64,000 nucleotides of DNA from Cercis canadensis (GCA_003255065.1 QAOA01006013.1:435408-499407); one strand, 5' to 3'. Positions 1 to 13,919 are shown, counted from the first letter of the stretch. Program-made: numbers and translations. The notes: a model not told the origin generated them from the sequence alone.

Positions 1-602
1 GGGAAGCTACCATACTTTAACAAATGCACAAGAGACTTCCTACCATTGACCAATATATGGCTCAAAACATTATGAACATTTTTCAACATGCATAAATTAA
101 TAGACAACAACTGGACCATTTAAATAAATGAAAGGACATCCAATATATTTTTTTCTTTTATGATATTTCTTACCATTTCTACCTTGCATTTAGAAATATG
201 TGACACAATATAATGAGCCAACAGAAGTTACTTTCAAAAGTAACCCTTAACATTTTTAAAATCACCACATAAGAATCACCCGAAGTTAGCCGCATATATA
301 TATATATATGTGTGTGTGATACTGAGAACCCAAACACCAAAAAATGCTGCTTCTAAAAGAAATATGCAGTAGCACCTACTGATAGTTGATACGAGACTCG
401 CCTTAAATAAATAATGGGTTAAATAGATTTAATGTACAAACAATGCACATATTCATTTTCTTCCATATTTGTTCCACAAAATTAACAACTGTTACCTACC
501 TACCGTACCGTGAGCACCTCCTTTTTTCTCTCCAGACTACTAATATGCACTGTAAATGCTTAGAGAATTAAAGTAACAACTAAATTCTACAGAAATAACT
601 AC
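1..602. other. Intron of ATRX, no coding exon seen
   Basis: AT-rich sequence downstream of the last visible ATRX exon. No exon continuing the SNF2 domain is seen. It contains a short (AT)n(TG)n tract near 296-318. It is read as part of the next ATRX intron, which runs off the window. Confidence 0.6.
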
Positions 603-3600
603 CTGAGCTAATGCCTGGTACCCAGCAAAAAAACTTCTCTTTCTTATTTTTTCATTAGAACTTTTGTCATCGTTAAATCCATGCACATCGAGGAATCTCT
701 TGTACAATTTTCTCTGAAGGGGAGAAAGCTTGACAGCTATCACAAAGACAGTTTTTGGTGGCAAATCTTTCTTCACCACATTCATGTCCATTCTCTGGAA
801 AAAGCCTTTTAACTGTTCATACAGAATATGAGACCTCTGGTTCATAATCTTCACATCATCCAGAGTTGAATTAGTATGTTGACCATTCTCTATAGGATTT
901 TGGAAGCTGCACAAACAGGAAATAATTTTCTAAGATACATACACAGTAGAATGCAATAACAATCAGAATAAAGAAGGGGAAGAAAGCTGTACCGGTTCCT
1001 AAATTCATGGCTGCTTCCAAGAAAACCTTCCCTTACAAAATCAACCATCTGTTTCAAACAGAATGCTGAAGTCAAGCAAATAAGTACAATAACTTGATAG
1101 ATATCCACCTTTATCGTGCATGCAAACTTACACAATAATATTCCATGAGATTGTTCTGAAGGGGTGATCCAGTCAGTGCAATTCTTCTCTGGCTTTTTAC
1201 TTGTTTCAAGGCTTGAGTTATGTCAGCCCTTGTATTCTTTATCATATGGGCTTCATCACAAACAAGTATGTCTGGCCCATCCTGGAATAACATGTGAATA
1301 TTGTGAAACAAATGCAATTGTTCATGACATGTGCAAAGACATTTGCAGATTAGAAAGAATAATAGTGCTTTACGTATTCTAGGAAAAGATGACTGAAGAA
1401 CCAAAACCCTATGGATGGCACTTTTTTTTAAAAGAAAAGACAAACACCATGAAAGACCTTTTAGTCAATTGATCTTATTCAAGATTGACGGTTAAAATCT
1501 AGAGATAATGATTGAACTGGAAATAAAAGGAGGAAGCATATCTCCACTAACAGCTATTTTTCAATAAATAAAAATGCTGTAAGTAATGCCAAAAGCAGGC
1601 TTGGCCATGTACATAAGATTTATAGAAATCTTTCTGAAGGATACAAAAGAAGGAGGACCAAACATCCTCCTCAAACAAAAGGAAAAATAAAACCAAAGAT
1701 TTATAGAAAGCTTAAACTTCCTATGTAATATCAAGAAAGTTGGCAATGCCCAAAAATGTGCATCTATCAATGAAAAGCCAACCACATCGACAGTGACAAC
1801 CAACAAATTAATTGATGGTCTGACCATGAGAAAAAAATTGCAATTCAAAACAATGGAATTGTATGAAATGATGCACAAAAAGAAATCACCTAATATGAAG
1901 AGATGATACTTCAAGCATGTTACCTGCAAAGCATGACAAATTTCCCTGGCAATGTCCCGATCTTTCACATGCTTTCCAAAAGATAAATTTCGAAAAGCAG
2001 TATAGCCAATCAAAAAGATACCGCCTTTAGCTCTCCACTTTGCGAGTAGTTCTGCTCTCCTATCCCTATAAAAGGAAATATGGTAGCAACAAAATAACTG
2101 CATAAGTCAGTCAGTGAGTTAGAAAGTTGGATTGAATCAAGACCTAATTAATCTCACTAAGAAGTGAAAGGATGAAATTATTCATTTCTTCAATTTGTTA
2201 CTAGCAATTGCGTAAAGAAAATATATGGTTTCATTCAATTACATGAGGCACAAGGTAATTAAACTAAGTTCAGTAATCTTCGGAGGAGAAAGAATTCAGT
2301 AGGGAGCAGACCCACATTATAGGATAAGGCGGGCCTTGGCACTCCCAAACTTTTGAAAAATTAATAACTTTTATATAACTTTCTGTATTATAGTTGCAGG
2401 CTACATGTTAATATCTAATCACGGGTTAAATGCTGTGATTCGGTTTGGCCCTTACATTGTTTCAGGTCTTACTGGGTCTTATAATGGTGTCAAGATAATA
2501 AGCAAACCTTGGTACTTCATCAAGCATGAAGACTCTAAGCGGCTTTAATTCTGAAGGTCTCCACTTGATGAACTCCTGCCTCCAGTTGTGCAGTACGTTG
2601 ACAGGTGTCACTATCAGTGCAGTCCTTAACCCCAAATCAACACTTCTCATTGCTGTGTACAAGAAAGCTATCACCTAAAATTTCAGTATGAACAGTCGTT
2701 CAGACCAAACTATCAATCAGCAAAAGCAAAGAGAAGAAAATATAAATGGTACAAAGAATATTCCCAATTGAATATAGAGAACTAGGATGAACAGTAACAA
2801 GATCCTTGTCAATAAGGTGAGAAAACCAAATCAAAAGTCTTGAAAAGAAAAAGAAATAAACCTAGACACTATAATTAGAAAGAATCAGTTGTTACATGTT
2901 AATAAAAGATTAAAGAAACAAACTTAGGCACTAAAATTTCAAATTAAACGCTAACAATCTAGTCAAGACTATTAATTATTCCTTCTGCATGCCAAACAGG
3001 CTACATTGCTAGGTAACAAATCAGAAAAGAGTAGATTACCCTGTACTGATACACTCAAGAGAAAGCAATATCACATTGTAAAATCGATAAAAGAAAGGAG
3101 AAGAATAAAGAAAGTGTATAAAGGAATGCTCAAGCAAGTGCAGTAAATTAACACTTATTCAATGGCAGAGAAGATATTAATCTGTTAAGACAACATTCAC
3201 ATGATAGCTAGTATTTCCAACAGAACCAAAATTTAGTCTGGAGGATGAACAAAATACCTGAAAAGTTTTACCAAGGCCCATCGTATGAGCTAGAATACAA
3301 CCAAGACCCTTATCCCCAGACTTCACTTTTCTGATTGACTCTATTATATTTTCCCACATAAATCTTATTCCTGTAATCTGCAATTACAAAACAGATTAAA
3401 TTGTGGGAAAGACAGCCCCAAAAGAAAAGATCCAGCTAAAAACTTTGAAGATGTTCAAGGAGATGGCAATGAAAAAAATCAATGAACAAATAGAAGATGT
3501 AAGCCCGATAAAGAGTATGGATGATTTAAAACTGTCAATAAGGTCTGATTAACATTGCTTGGCAGATCCATGCCAAACCAAAAGTAGTGTCCAAACAGAT

Positions 3601-6600
3601 ATATAAAGAATCCTATAAACCAAAAGTAGATCAGACAAAAGATGGCAAACTAACATATGAGACATATATTTTTTCGTCCCCATTGATATCCTACAAGCAA
3701 ACCTAGTTGAAAGGGAACCATGTGGATTTGGTTGGCGCGTAATGCTTGTATTTTTAAGGATGTTTCATCATCCTTACAGTTGATTTGGGATAAGATTGTG
3801 CATGTGGCCTCTCTTTCGTGTTATGCCCAAGTTCTTTTCAAAGGAGTTTCTCTTTCAGATTTGCAGAGAGGCCGGACAGTATTATTGCACTGATGTTTTC
3901 ATGTTTTCCTGCTGATGTATCTTTTCCTGTTTCTATTTAGGAGGACTAGCTGATGTATCTTTTCCTGTTTCTATTTAGCAGGACATCTAGTCCTCCTTTA
4001 TTTTTGCCCTGCTCCATTGTCTGTTTTAATGAGCTTCTTCACTTTTTTTTTTTAATTAAAAAATGAACTTCTTTTATCAGAAAAATAAAAAGAGGAACCA
4101 CATGCTCTTATTTTGACCCCTGGTTGTTTCTGATAAGATTTGTCATTCATAAGGGCAGGAGAATACGGATTATCTGCATCAGGATTTGCATGAGCTAAGG
4201 TGCCTACTAAGTAAAATGCAAAAGGCATGCAGGAAAGAAAAGTTTGAACTGAAAGACAAATATTTAGGGGGAGCAGGAAATTCAAACGTAAGAAGGAAAC
4301 CTGATGGGCTTTCAGTTTAGCTGAGATGCTAGGAGGAATTCTGACAGCTTCTTCACCTTTCTCCCTCACAACATTCACTATGTAACCAGTTAGTGCATCA
4401 CCAAGGACTTCAATACCGGAACCTTCAGATAAATTCCCATGATAGCCAGCAGAGCTCATCACGTCAGATGAGGCAGAAAATTGCACTCTCAAAGACTTCA
4501 GACGTTCCTGACGTTCCTATAAAATTGGGGAGAATGATGAACTGGTACAGTGAAACTCGTTTTCACAATAAAAAAAAAAAACCAATGAAAATATTACCTT
4601 TTCAATTGCAATTTTCCTTTTGGTTTCTTCTCCTAATTCAGCATCATCAAGAATCCTCCTAATCTTCTTTTTGCATTTTCGCTTAGAACTGAAAAAGGAA
4701 AAGAACAAACAAAAGGGGATAAAATTTTTCTTTTCTGACAAATAAAGAAATTTTATTAGAAAAGGAAATGGAAAATACTAGTAACAAGGAGGATAAGATC
4801 CTGAACGAACATATAGGAAAAGAGAGAAACAATGGGGATAAAATATGATAACAAACATCCCAGTAACTCAGTAAGTTAATGCAAAAACTAAGCTAGAATG
4901 GTGCCATAACAACGTCTCGTATACTATTTCAAGCCATATAGCTAGATATAAGTTATAAGTAGAAAAGACAAGGAAAAGTATCCATGATGAAAAAATAAAT
5001 AACAGTCAAGGAAAAATATCATAAAATAAGTTTATCAAGTGGACACATATACTCATAGTTATTAATCTGCACTAGACAGGCTGGTTAAACCAGAAAGCCA
5101 GTGAACTGGACCCTTGTAAGGTCCAGAGCTTGTATTCCACCGGTTTGTTTCAGTAATTTAAACAAACCCGCAGCAGTGCCTTTAAGTTACCAAGGCTGCC
5201 ACAGCAATTATTACATGTGAACCCTTGCTCAAAGTCAAAAGTCTTTGCATGTTATTTATGCCAACATTGAGTAATAAAGGAGGATATTTCATTATTAATA
5301 GGAAAAGGAGGACATTTCCATTGAAAACCAATCGGTGTGGGACTTCTGTAGCACATAGGCAGAGATTTTTTTTTTCAAGTATTTCAATTGTTTTCTACTT
5401 GATTTTACGTTAACTAATAATCATTTTTTCTATAATTAAATATATTTAATACATTGGTCTATCCCAAAATAGAGTGTATCATTAAACACTTCATGTTTTA
5501 CAAATTATAAGGCAATTAAGAAATATTTTAATTGGCTCACACCATAACTATTCAATAAAATGAGGTGTACATCTTCATTTCAAACCAAATAGGAAAAATT
5601 CAAGAAGTTAAATCAATGCTATATGGATTTGAAACATAACATGTTACATGCTGTCCACTAATGAAAATTAATTCTATAAGGATCACTGTACCTGATTGTA
5701 ACGTTAATCTCTGCATCTGAATTATCTGAATCACTACCAGAACTGGAAACTAAGATACCAGCAGATCCCATGGCTTTCTCCAGCTGTGACGACAGTCTTT
5801 GCAGGAGATCTGGGCGGCAGCAACAACAATGCCAGCTGGTAGCCTGAACCTCAGGAAGGCATTCTACACCAAGATTCTTCTTTATACAGTTGGTGCAGAA
5901 TAATATTTTGCATGATTTACAACTAACTAACTCAGTGCTTCCTCCACACCATGCACAGTAACACTCAGAACAATCAGGGTCCAGATCCTGTAACGAGCGA
6001 TTAGCTCAACAAAAGTCCCAATTATAGTGCAACATAAGAGAAAGTAGGAATTCACTGCATTGGGTTCTAAAATAAAATATGTAAATTGTCTGTAGCAACA
6101 ATGTCGGTAACAAAGAGTAACCCACAACTGAGCTAGCTATACCACAACAAAGTAGGTCAGCCATCTTTCTATATTTACATAATCATAAATATTAGTCCTC
6201 ACATTTTTGTTCTTTGAACTAAACGTTCCATAACCTCCTAACATCTTGAATCCAGATACATCACTGGTTAAGGGTAGCAAAATTCACACCAGTCTCAAAT
6301 AGAGGATAAGAAATCATCCAAAAACAGCCAAAGAACAAGAAACAGAAGGAGAAGAAGAAGAAACTAAATTATCTTAAAAAAACTTTCCAATCTCTCAGTA
6401 TAAAGAAACCCCCAAAGAGCTTTCCAACTAAATGAAGATTTTGCTAGTTTTACTAATATTCTAAAACTAAAATATGCACCCAAATTTCACTTAGAATTTT
6501 AAAAACAGTTCGCAGCCAAATACACAAGTAACATTAAATCCATACCTTCACATGTATCTTTTCTTCCATCAAGCATTTGCAATCCCCACAAACAATCACT

Positions 6601-9600
6601 TTCAAAAGAGGGTGAGGGTGCACTTCAAGAACCACTTTATCACAAGCCGTGCAGTGAAACTTCTCATCCAGACACTCAGGAGGAAGACAATTAGCACCAC
6701 TGGTACTCGTACCTTCTTTTAACTTGGATTGATCCTCTAACACTTCCATATTGGGAATTGACTTGTCTTCAGTGACATCAGCTTCATCACCACCATCAAC
6801 AATAACAGTTCGGCATTTTTTATTATTAGTATCTATTTCATCATCATTGAGGCGTTTCATGCCTCTATTTTCAATAACATCAGACACTGGAGGCTTGGAA
6901 AGCTCTGACAAAGAGCCAGTACACATAGCCTTTTCTTCATCAAGAATATTACAGGTATCAAAACCTTCAATATTATCAGTCTTCGTACTCAGGTATGCAG
7001 CCTTGTCATTGTCAGAAACAAATTGCCCATCATCTCTCTGAATTACATTCAAATTCAGTAACGGATATGAAAATGACTAAGAAACAAAATAAGATCAATT
7101 GGATCAATAAAAAGTCACATGGATTCCTATGATTAGGTGCTGATACCAAATATCAGAATAACAAGAACGGGTCTCATTTAACCTATTCACAATATCATTA
7201 ATTTGAGAAAATGATACCCAAATAATCATTTGGATGTGAGATCTCAATAACATGTACAACAATATAGCATTAATAAAAGACATAAAAATAAGGTAAGACA
7301 GTTATGGATCAAGTTTAAGAAACAAAGAGAATCAAAATCATGAAATGCACCTGTTTATTTCGTTTTTGATGTCTCCTACGTTTCAAGCGGATTTGAAGCT
7401 TCCGAAAAACCTCTACATCATCTTCTTCATTTACCTGTCACAAGACATGGAATAAGCTACATATTATGCTACCAAACACAGACACAAATGTTGACATAAC
7501 AAACTAGAAAATATATGCATGTTCCAAAACACATATTGGCATGGAATGCCTCTATATGCACTGAGGTGTATTGGTATTGACACATGCTAATTGCATATCA
7601 GTGCGCATGCATGTGCATATCCATTATGACTATGTAAGAGTATCCAGAATGCCCAGTGTCCAAAACCATTACCAAACTAGTAAAGTGGCATCTAGAGGAG
7701 TATAGAATGACCAAATTGTAGTTCTAGCATTAAAAGAGTTCTAAGAGTATAACGTGGACCTAGAAACGAAAAGAATTGGATTCACGGGGCTGTTTGCCAA
7801 ACTTCAAATCCAGGATAACTAGTTTACAGTGGACTTGGTTTTAAATCTTGTAGGTTTGATATCAGTTACTAAACCCAAACTTATTCAGAAAAAATCCTAC
7901 TTAAGAGTTCGGTTTTTGAGAAATCTATTTACATCTCCACCTCCTATTTTTCTTCTAGATTATTGTTTCTTCATTTAATTTTGCCAATTCTTAAGTCAAA
8001 GATATTGTTATCTTTCTCCCTTCCTATCTTTTTATATTTTTTTGAGAAAATTAGCCCCCAAGTTCAAGAACTTGGGAAAAAGGATAGAGAAGTTCGGGCA
8101 TCTCATGAAACGACCAAAACACCCTTCAACACCATGTGATTATTCCGTTTATATATGTGGTTATTCTGTTTATATTTGAAGTTTTGAACTAGACAACCAC
8201 GTACCTTACACATAATAATCACATATATAAACAAAATAACCACATAATGCCGAAGGGTATTTAGTTATTTCAAAAATGCCCGAACTTCTCTGTCCTTTCT
8301 CCCAAGTTAATTTTCCCTATTTATTTTGTTATTTATTTATGATTTATAATTCAAAAAATGATTCACCAGACAATATTTAATACTAGAACTAGTTCAAAAC
8401 CAATTCAATTTATATCAAACTAGTAAAATAAGATTAACTTAAACCTTTCAAAACCCTTTTTTTAATTTTCCAAAATCCCCATCTCGAACAGCACAAGTTA
8501 AATCAAACAAAGAAATTGACAGAAAACTTAAATGACTACTTCATTCCTAATAGGCAATACTGGAAAAAAAAAAAAAAAAAAGCCAACTAAAGAAGAAATG
8601 ATGGANAAAAAGAAGCCAACTAAAGAAGAAATGATGGACAACTGCATATGTAATGAGTTCAAAAGAACCCAAAACATTCACAATCAGCGTCTAAGATGAA
8701 ACCACAATAAAAAATTTGAATTCATAATTAAAAATCCTAAATTGAAGTCTTCATGGAACATGTTGAGAACAAAGAGAACTTAAATAGACTGTTAATCAAG
8801 ACATTAACATGCAGAGACAATGATGAAAAGAGTTGGTTTTTCTGTTATTGGCATTGAACAAGTATACAGCCAGCTTTTCTAATACAGCTTTTTATGGCTA
8901 AACAGCTTTTTGAGTAGATGTAGGTTGACTATATTAAATACACTGGACAAAGAATATCCAAAATCACATTTTTCCACTCTCCATTCCATTGTTGGATATA
9001 AAACAATTTTGTCAGACATATATAAGATATTATGAATAAATTTTCAAACAACTGAGGAGCTTTAACAAGGCTTTCAAACAATATATCCATAACAGATCTC
9101 TTAGTTTGAGAAACACAATTAAGTAGTAACTGATTGATAGTAAAAGCCATAACGATAAACCTTTTTAAATTTTTTCTTTTGTTCTTCAGAAAGATCTAGT
9201 AATGGATCAGTGGAAATGCCATCAACATCATCAATCTCCTCCACCTGATAAAATGTATTTCCAGCAAGGAAAAATTAACAGTACTTAGATAAGATAGAGC
9301 ATGTACATAAGTTGCAGCAACTGTCTAGCATAAGAAATTGCTAAAGATAACAGCTGATATGATGCATTGAAACACATACAAGACCAGATTCACATTAAAG
9401 AGGTCATAACTCCAAATAACAGAGAAACTAACCAGTTGCCTTGACATCTAAAACTAAACCAAACAAAGAGGATTAAATTTACTTTACGAATGAACAAGAA
9501 TTCTCCAATGAGAGGTTCCACGCATTGCATACAATACAAATGCTGAAGTTAGTAAATTAACAATAGAGTAACATTGATAATTCTTAATTTTGACATGCCT

Positions 9601-12382
9601 CCCATGTCTTAAATCTTATCATAACAGAAACCCTGTCTACTATTTCATAGATTACACAGACATTCCTTATTTTAACTTCAAATTATCCTAAACCTCCCCA
9701 TCAGATTGTAATAAAAGTGAGGTATGTGTAATTTCCAAAAGAAGAAGGGAGGTTAGTGAAATTCAGAGGAGGTCTCAGTAATTTATTCTTTAAAAGAGTA
9801 AAATATTATTTAAAGACAGAAGCAGGATGACAAAAGCAAAAAAAGGAAGGAGAAAAAGAAAAATCATTCTAAAATGTCAGCAAGGAAACTCAGCAAAACC
9901 CAATGAATTGTTCATGTCTTTTCTTCTTTTGGGGATGACAGCATTAATAAAACTGCAGTCAATTCCTTAATTTCATTGATATATATTCGTAATCCACCAC
10001 AGTGTTCAAATCATAAAGAATCCAACCTTTCAGGTGTTATGAAACAAATAACATTAGATGTAACCAAAAGCGGGGGAGAAGAATAGATAGAATAAAACCA
10101 AGAACATCAGCTAGCTCCCGTACTTATGTAAAACAGAAATCCAAAACATATATATTGAAAAGGTATTAGATAACCTCTGTCATTGAATAGCGACTCCTTT
10201 CCCCCCCTTGCTTTTGTTCCTTTGAAATATAGATGCAATATAAAGGAGCAGTAAGCACAGTTAAAAACATATTTGCCACACCTCATTCACTCCAGGAAAT
10301 TCAAGTCCCATAAGTGCAGCTTGTTGTGGAGTGCTCGCCAAATAAACAGAAGCCCAATGCTTACTGCCAAATGAAGTATCAGTATCACCCCCATCAGCAG
10401 ATATTTTATCCAACATTCCCCAATCTACCTCAGTTTCTTCCTTTACAGGCTCCCCAGTAGCATCAAAATGTTTGTTTTGAAGAAACCCACTGGCACCCTC
10501 TTCCAGTAGTTTACCATGGCGCCTGAACCAATGCCACAAACCCTTAAAGATCATATTGAATATTGCCAGATCCAAAGATAGAAAGTGGCATATAGATGTC
10601 ATACCTTCTTACAGGTCTGTGGACTTCCAGATACTTCTCAGCATCAGCTTTTGATTCAGCAATTTCAGCAGTTTCCTGAGACCCTACCCAATGGTTCCTT
10701 TTTTTCCAAGCTTCAGTGCCACAACCATTGGGAGCTTGTCTTTCAATCCACTTATAAACGCTAGGTAGCTCTATGCCAGCCCCATCAAGTTGTTCCTACT
10801 CAGAGGAAAAGAATGAACAGCAGAACAAAAGTATGAGCACACTTCTTTAAAGAAAAAATTATAAAAGCTCCAAGGAAGCTGCCAACACATATCATCAAAG
10901 CAAAATTCCAACAATTTGCAACATCAAGGCTGTTTAAAAGAGAGGGGGAGGAGAGAGGGGGGGGGGGGGGGGNGATGCATAAAATTCAACAAGCATTGAA
11001 CCCTACATAAAGAGCTGCAAGTACTCCCTATCAGTAACTGGAAACCATACCACTCTGTTGAACCCTACATATTCTTGGTTTTTTTCCCCAATAAAAGAAA
11101 AAAAAATTCTTTTTTTTTGGATAAAAATAAAAGATAAAATTTTATCAGAAGAAAAGGATTACAAAGAAATAGAGGATAAGGCATCTTCCATAAAGCAGCA
11201 AAGGAAACCAAAGAAAAAAAATCCAACTACATCAATTTGTTGCTATCGAATCTATCTGCATATCTTATCCTCTTACATTTTTGTACTTCTTCCCTTTCCC
11301 TATTAATATTTCTTCTTCTATGTGAAAAAAAATCTCTCTGCATACCTGTGGAAGAAACTCCCTGAAAGACACTATGCGCTGAAACAACAAAGAGACACAA
11401 TTGCAAGTCTAAGGATAAAAGAAAGCAGGATGTAAATACTAACACACTATAACCACTAGAAGAGACACAATCATTAAATATGTATTATATTTACTTAAAG
11501 TTGAGGGAGGTAGCAAACCACTAAGTTGGCACTTTCAGCTTCAAGGTCATCCAGAACAGCTTCCCACTCCTCTTTGAAAGTAGTCATCTCATCTGCAATA
11601 GCAGTTTCCAACTACAAACAAGAAAAAAGTAAAAACACAGAAGTCAGAAGTGTATAAAAATAAAAAAGATGAAAGAGACAGAAAAAAAGAGAGAGACAAA
11701 CATCATCCCCTTGAAGAGTTTGCTCCAACTCTTGTCTAACATCACTCTCTACTTTGGCAAGAGACTCCTCTTCAAGTGCTTCTTGGGCCTCTGCAGCCTA
11801 AAATAAACATTAGAGAACTGACATTTGCAAGTTGTAATGTATGTGCAAAAGAAAAATTAAAAAATACAAAAAATGAATACAATGAGTTGGCAGTTATTCA
11901 GAAAAACAGGGAGAAGTTTTATTAAAAAAAGTGTGGTTAAATGAGCAGCAGGTTTGCTCTTATTCTTTGGATCAGTTTTGTCTGCCCATTTGATTCATGC
12001 AGATGCTTATGTAGATCAATGAATCATGATACCTTACTCTCAACTTCTAACAACTCAGCAATCAGGTCTTCTATTTCTTCCTCAGTCAAACTCTCCTGCG
12101 TAGTAAACATGAACACTGAACTATCAAGCACACTAAAAAGCTTCAAATCATTGAGATGTGGAAAGTATATATCGGCAGCTATAATTTCATAAGAGCAAAC
12201 AAAATTTTATCATCATTAGAGACAAAAAGATAAATGAAGAAGAATACATCTGCATGAGTCACCTCAAGATGCAGTCTGTCATCTATTTCAGAAGTTGGAG
12301 ACCCATCATCTTCTGAATCATCAATTAAAGAACCACCAGAAACACTCTCAATATCTTCCACTTCCTCAGTTTTTTCCTCCAT
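603..12382 (-). CDS. ATRX: ATRX-type SNF2 chromatin remodeller (CHR20-like), partial: N-terminus to helicase domain
   Basis: Nuclear SNF2-family DNA translocase; known ATRX proteins deposit histone H3.3 and remodel heterochromatin. Eighteen coding exons read right to left: 12263-12382 (ATG at 12382-12380), 12033-12095, 11702-11797, 11522-11611, 10605-10795, 10282-10522, 9161-9244, 7351-7434, 6546-7037, 5692-5987, 4598-4688, 4301-4516, 3258-3377, 2508-2674, 1924-2065, 1132-1281, 993-1048, 603-906. All have GT-AG borders and sum to 3003 nt, exactly 1001 codons. An acidic N-terminus and coiled region are followed by the ADD zinc finger (about residues 445-550, many CxxC pairs, split over exons 6546-7037 and 5692-5987). 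The SNF2 domain has Walker A HTMGLGKT in exon 3258-3377 and the DEAH box CDEAH in exon 1132-1281. The next expected exon (block starting LNHPG) is not found in 1-602, so the C-terminal helicase lobe lies outside the window. The exon 11522-11611 donor could shift by a few bases. Confidence 0.94.
3720..4095 (+). mobile_element. 5'-truncated L1-type LINE, 3' terminal fragment
   Basis: It lies in the ATRX intron between exons 3258-3377 and 4301-4516, antisense to the gene. Positions 3720-3893 encode 58 codons ending in a stop, with [11 protein letters not shown] near the start and [13 protein letters not shown] further on. This resembles the extreme C-terminus of plant L1 reverse-transcriptase polyproteins, after the zinc-binding region. 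The 3' UTR holds a 38-bp direct duplication (3911-3948 and 3949-3986) and ends in an A-rich tail near 4080-4095. A short GGAACCA lies at both ends (near 3714 and 4093) and may be a remnant target duplication. The family call is from motif memory. Confidence 0.55.
8044..8317. mobile_element. Foldback MITE in ATRX intron
   Basis: The two halves are imperfect inverted repeats about 115 bp long. GAGAAGTTCGGGCAT near 8089-8103 is answered by ATGCCCGAACTTCTC near 8276-8290, and the CACATGGTG/CATAATGC side stems also pair. The flanks are T-rich (ATATTTTTTT left, TATTTATTTT right), compatible with but not proving a 9-10 bp target duplication. No coding capacity. It is in the intron between ATRX exons 7351-7434 and 9161-9244. 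The superfamily is uncertain; Mutator-like is possible from the long arms. Confidence 0.6.
11098..11215 (-). repeat. Possible 3' tail of a retroposon (LINE/SINE-like)
   Basis: Read on the minus strand, the segment ends in a run resembling the A-rich 3' end of plant LINE-like elements (TTGTAATCC, then TTTTATC repeats, then an A-run matching the T-run at 11111-11119). It lies in the ATRX intron between exons 10605-10795 and 11522-11611. There is no coding sequence or clear target duplication. Confidence 0.25.
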
Positions 12383-12385
12383 CTC

Positions 12386-13919
12386 TAGCAAAAGCTACAT
12401 CAAGTAGAACAAATGGACATGTAAGACAGTGAACTAAATTGGATCAACTATATATGCCATGTACAACCTTCTCGGAAAATAACAAACAGCCAAAAGAAAA
12501 AGTGGAGAAAAGTGTAGTGGTTGCAACAGGAAAATACTAAGATAAATAAAATTATAAAAGTATTAAAAAATCAGTTTGAAATAATACCATCATAACCAGA
12601 GATAACAGTTTCTCTTTCCCTTATTGGTAGGTCAGATACATGCACCCAATGGATTTTGAACTACTGTCCTTTTACTAAAGAAGGATGAGCTTCCACTAAA
12701 GTCGGTAAGCATTGGCATGTCCATAAACAACAATGCTAAAACAATCTTCATACATCCTTATCAACCCACAAATAGTCCATTTCCTCATTTGGAATTACAC
12801 AATTCACAAAGGATTTACAAGATCTAGCAAACTACAATAACGTTGGAAGTAAATTTCCTCAAATGATCTTCCAAAAAGATTCCAGATACTATGCCATCTA
12901 CCTGACAAACTCACAACCAGGTCTTTGGATTTTTATTTTTTTCCAAGTATTGCTTAAATAATCATTCAAGTGTGTAGCAATTAATTTTAAGTTATCTTAT
13001 CCATCTGACAAAGAGTAGTGATGCCCTTGTTGAAGGCATAGATTCTTAATCCTTGATTCTTAAGTAACTGTAAACATATTAATTCAAATACTTTGCATTC
13101 TTTGGATATAATATTGTGCTATCAGCGAGTAATTAAAGTTATGAAATGGGCTTACTATGGAGGACCATATATGCTGCTATAATCCCAAAGGAGAAATTCA
13201 ATAGCTAATCCCAATATTCAAAATCCTATCCAATATCACTTCAGGCAGCAATGCAAGTTCTAAATCCTATCCAATAGGTCATCCCCTTATGGACAGAGGG
13301 TGGGCGAAAGATTTACTTAGTCATCAGCAAATAGCAATCTAAACCACAAAGAGAGGAAGAAGGAGGGGGGGAAATCATAGACAACAAAGAAGAATTCCAA
13401 ACCCATTCTAGAGTCAAAGCTTTTGTATTAAAAAGGAAAAAAAACTTAGAAAAGCTAAAAGGAATATATTAACGTACTGATCCCCGATATCATCCACTTC
13501 AGATGGAAAACAAGACCATCGACTGGCGCTTTACATAAATGTGCAAATTGCAAGCGACGACCTAACTGCTACTACACGACCCTTGAATATACACTATCAT
13601 CATTCCCAGAACTGCATTTACGCCTTCAAACTATCCCCACCAATTCATTTCTTTTAGAAGAAAATAAAAAGTACACCCAAAAAATCATTACATTTCCTAT
13701 GCAATGTATCTGAAGCACAATCACAAAGACAAATTCAATTAAATTTATACCCGATGGAAGAAAGCGGAGAAAGTAGCTTAAGGGAGCCTGAACAAAGAAA
13801 CAGACAGAGAGGCACAAAATCCACATATTACATGATCCTGGGCCTAACCAGAAATTGAATAACAGTAAATATGTCATCGAAATAGGGCATTGAAAGTGCA
13901 GAAATCAATGCTAATGTAC
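12386..13919 (-). other. 5' UTR intron of ATRX, empty-site haplotype
   Basis: Intron between the ATG exon (acceptor just upstream of 12382) and the non-coding exon copy beginning at 13920 (donor AAG|GTACAT on the minus strand). Up to 13111 the sequence is unique. From 13112 to 14031 it matches 18080-18999 with an offset of exactly 4968 and one visible substitution (13327 A against 18295 G). The copia insertion point of the other haplotype is at 13112-13116 (TATTG). Confidence 0.75.

Noticed and set aside
4052-4300. Continuation of the ATRX exon 4301-4516 into the adjoining open frame
   Set aside because: A consensus donor (CATCAG|GTTTCC) ends the exon at 4301, and the next exon at 3258-3377 restores the SNF2 sequence in frame. 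The adjoining translation has no SNF2 similarity.
5040-5360. Possible further hAT remnant with CCAGT/ACCGG motifs in an ATRX intron
   Set aside because: No matching terminal inverted repeats or target duplication could be found, so the motif resemblance alone is too weak.
11340-11385. A possible micro-exon of ATRX (VSFREFLPQ-like) between exons 11522-11611 and 10605-10795
   Set aside because: The flanking exons already join in frame as ...AESANL then EQLDGAG, close to the Arabidopsis order I recall, and the candidate's length would break the frame with the best acceptor.
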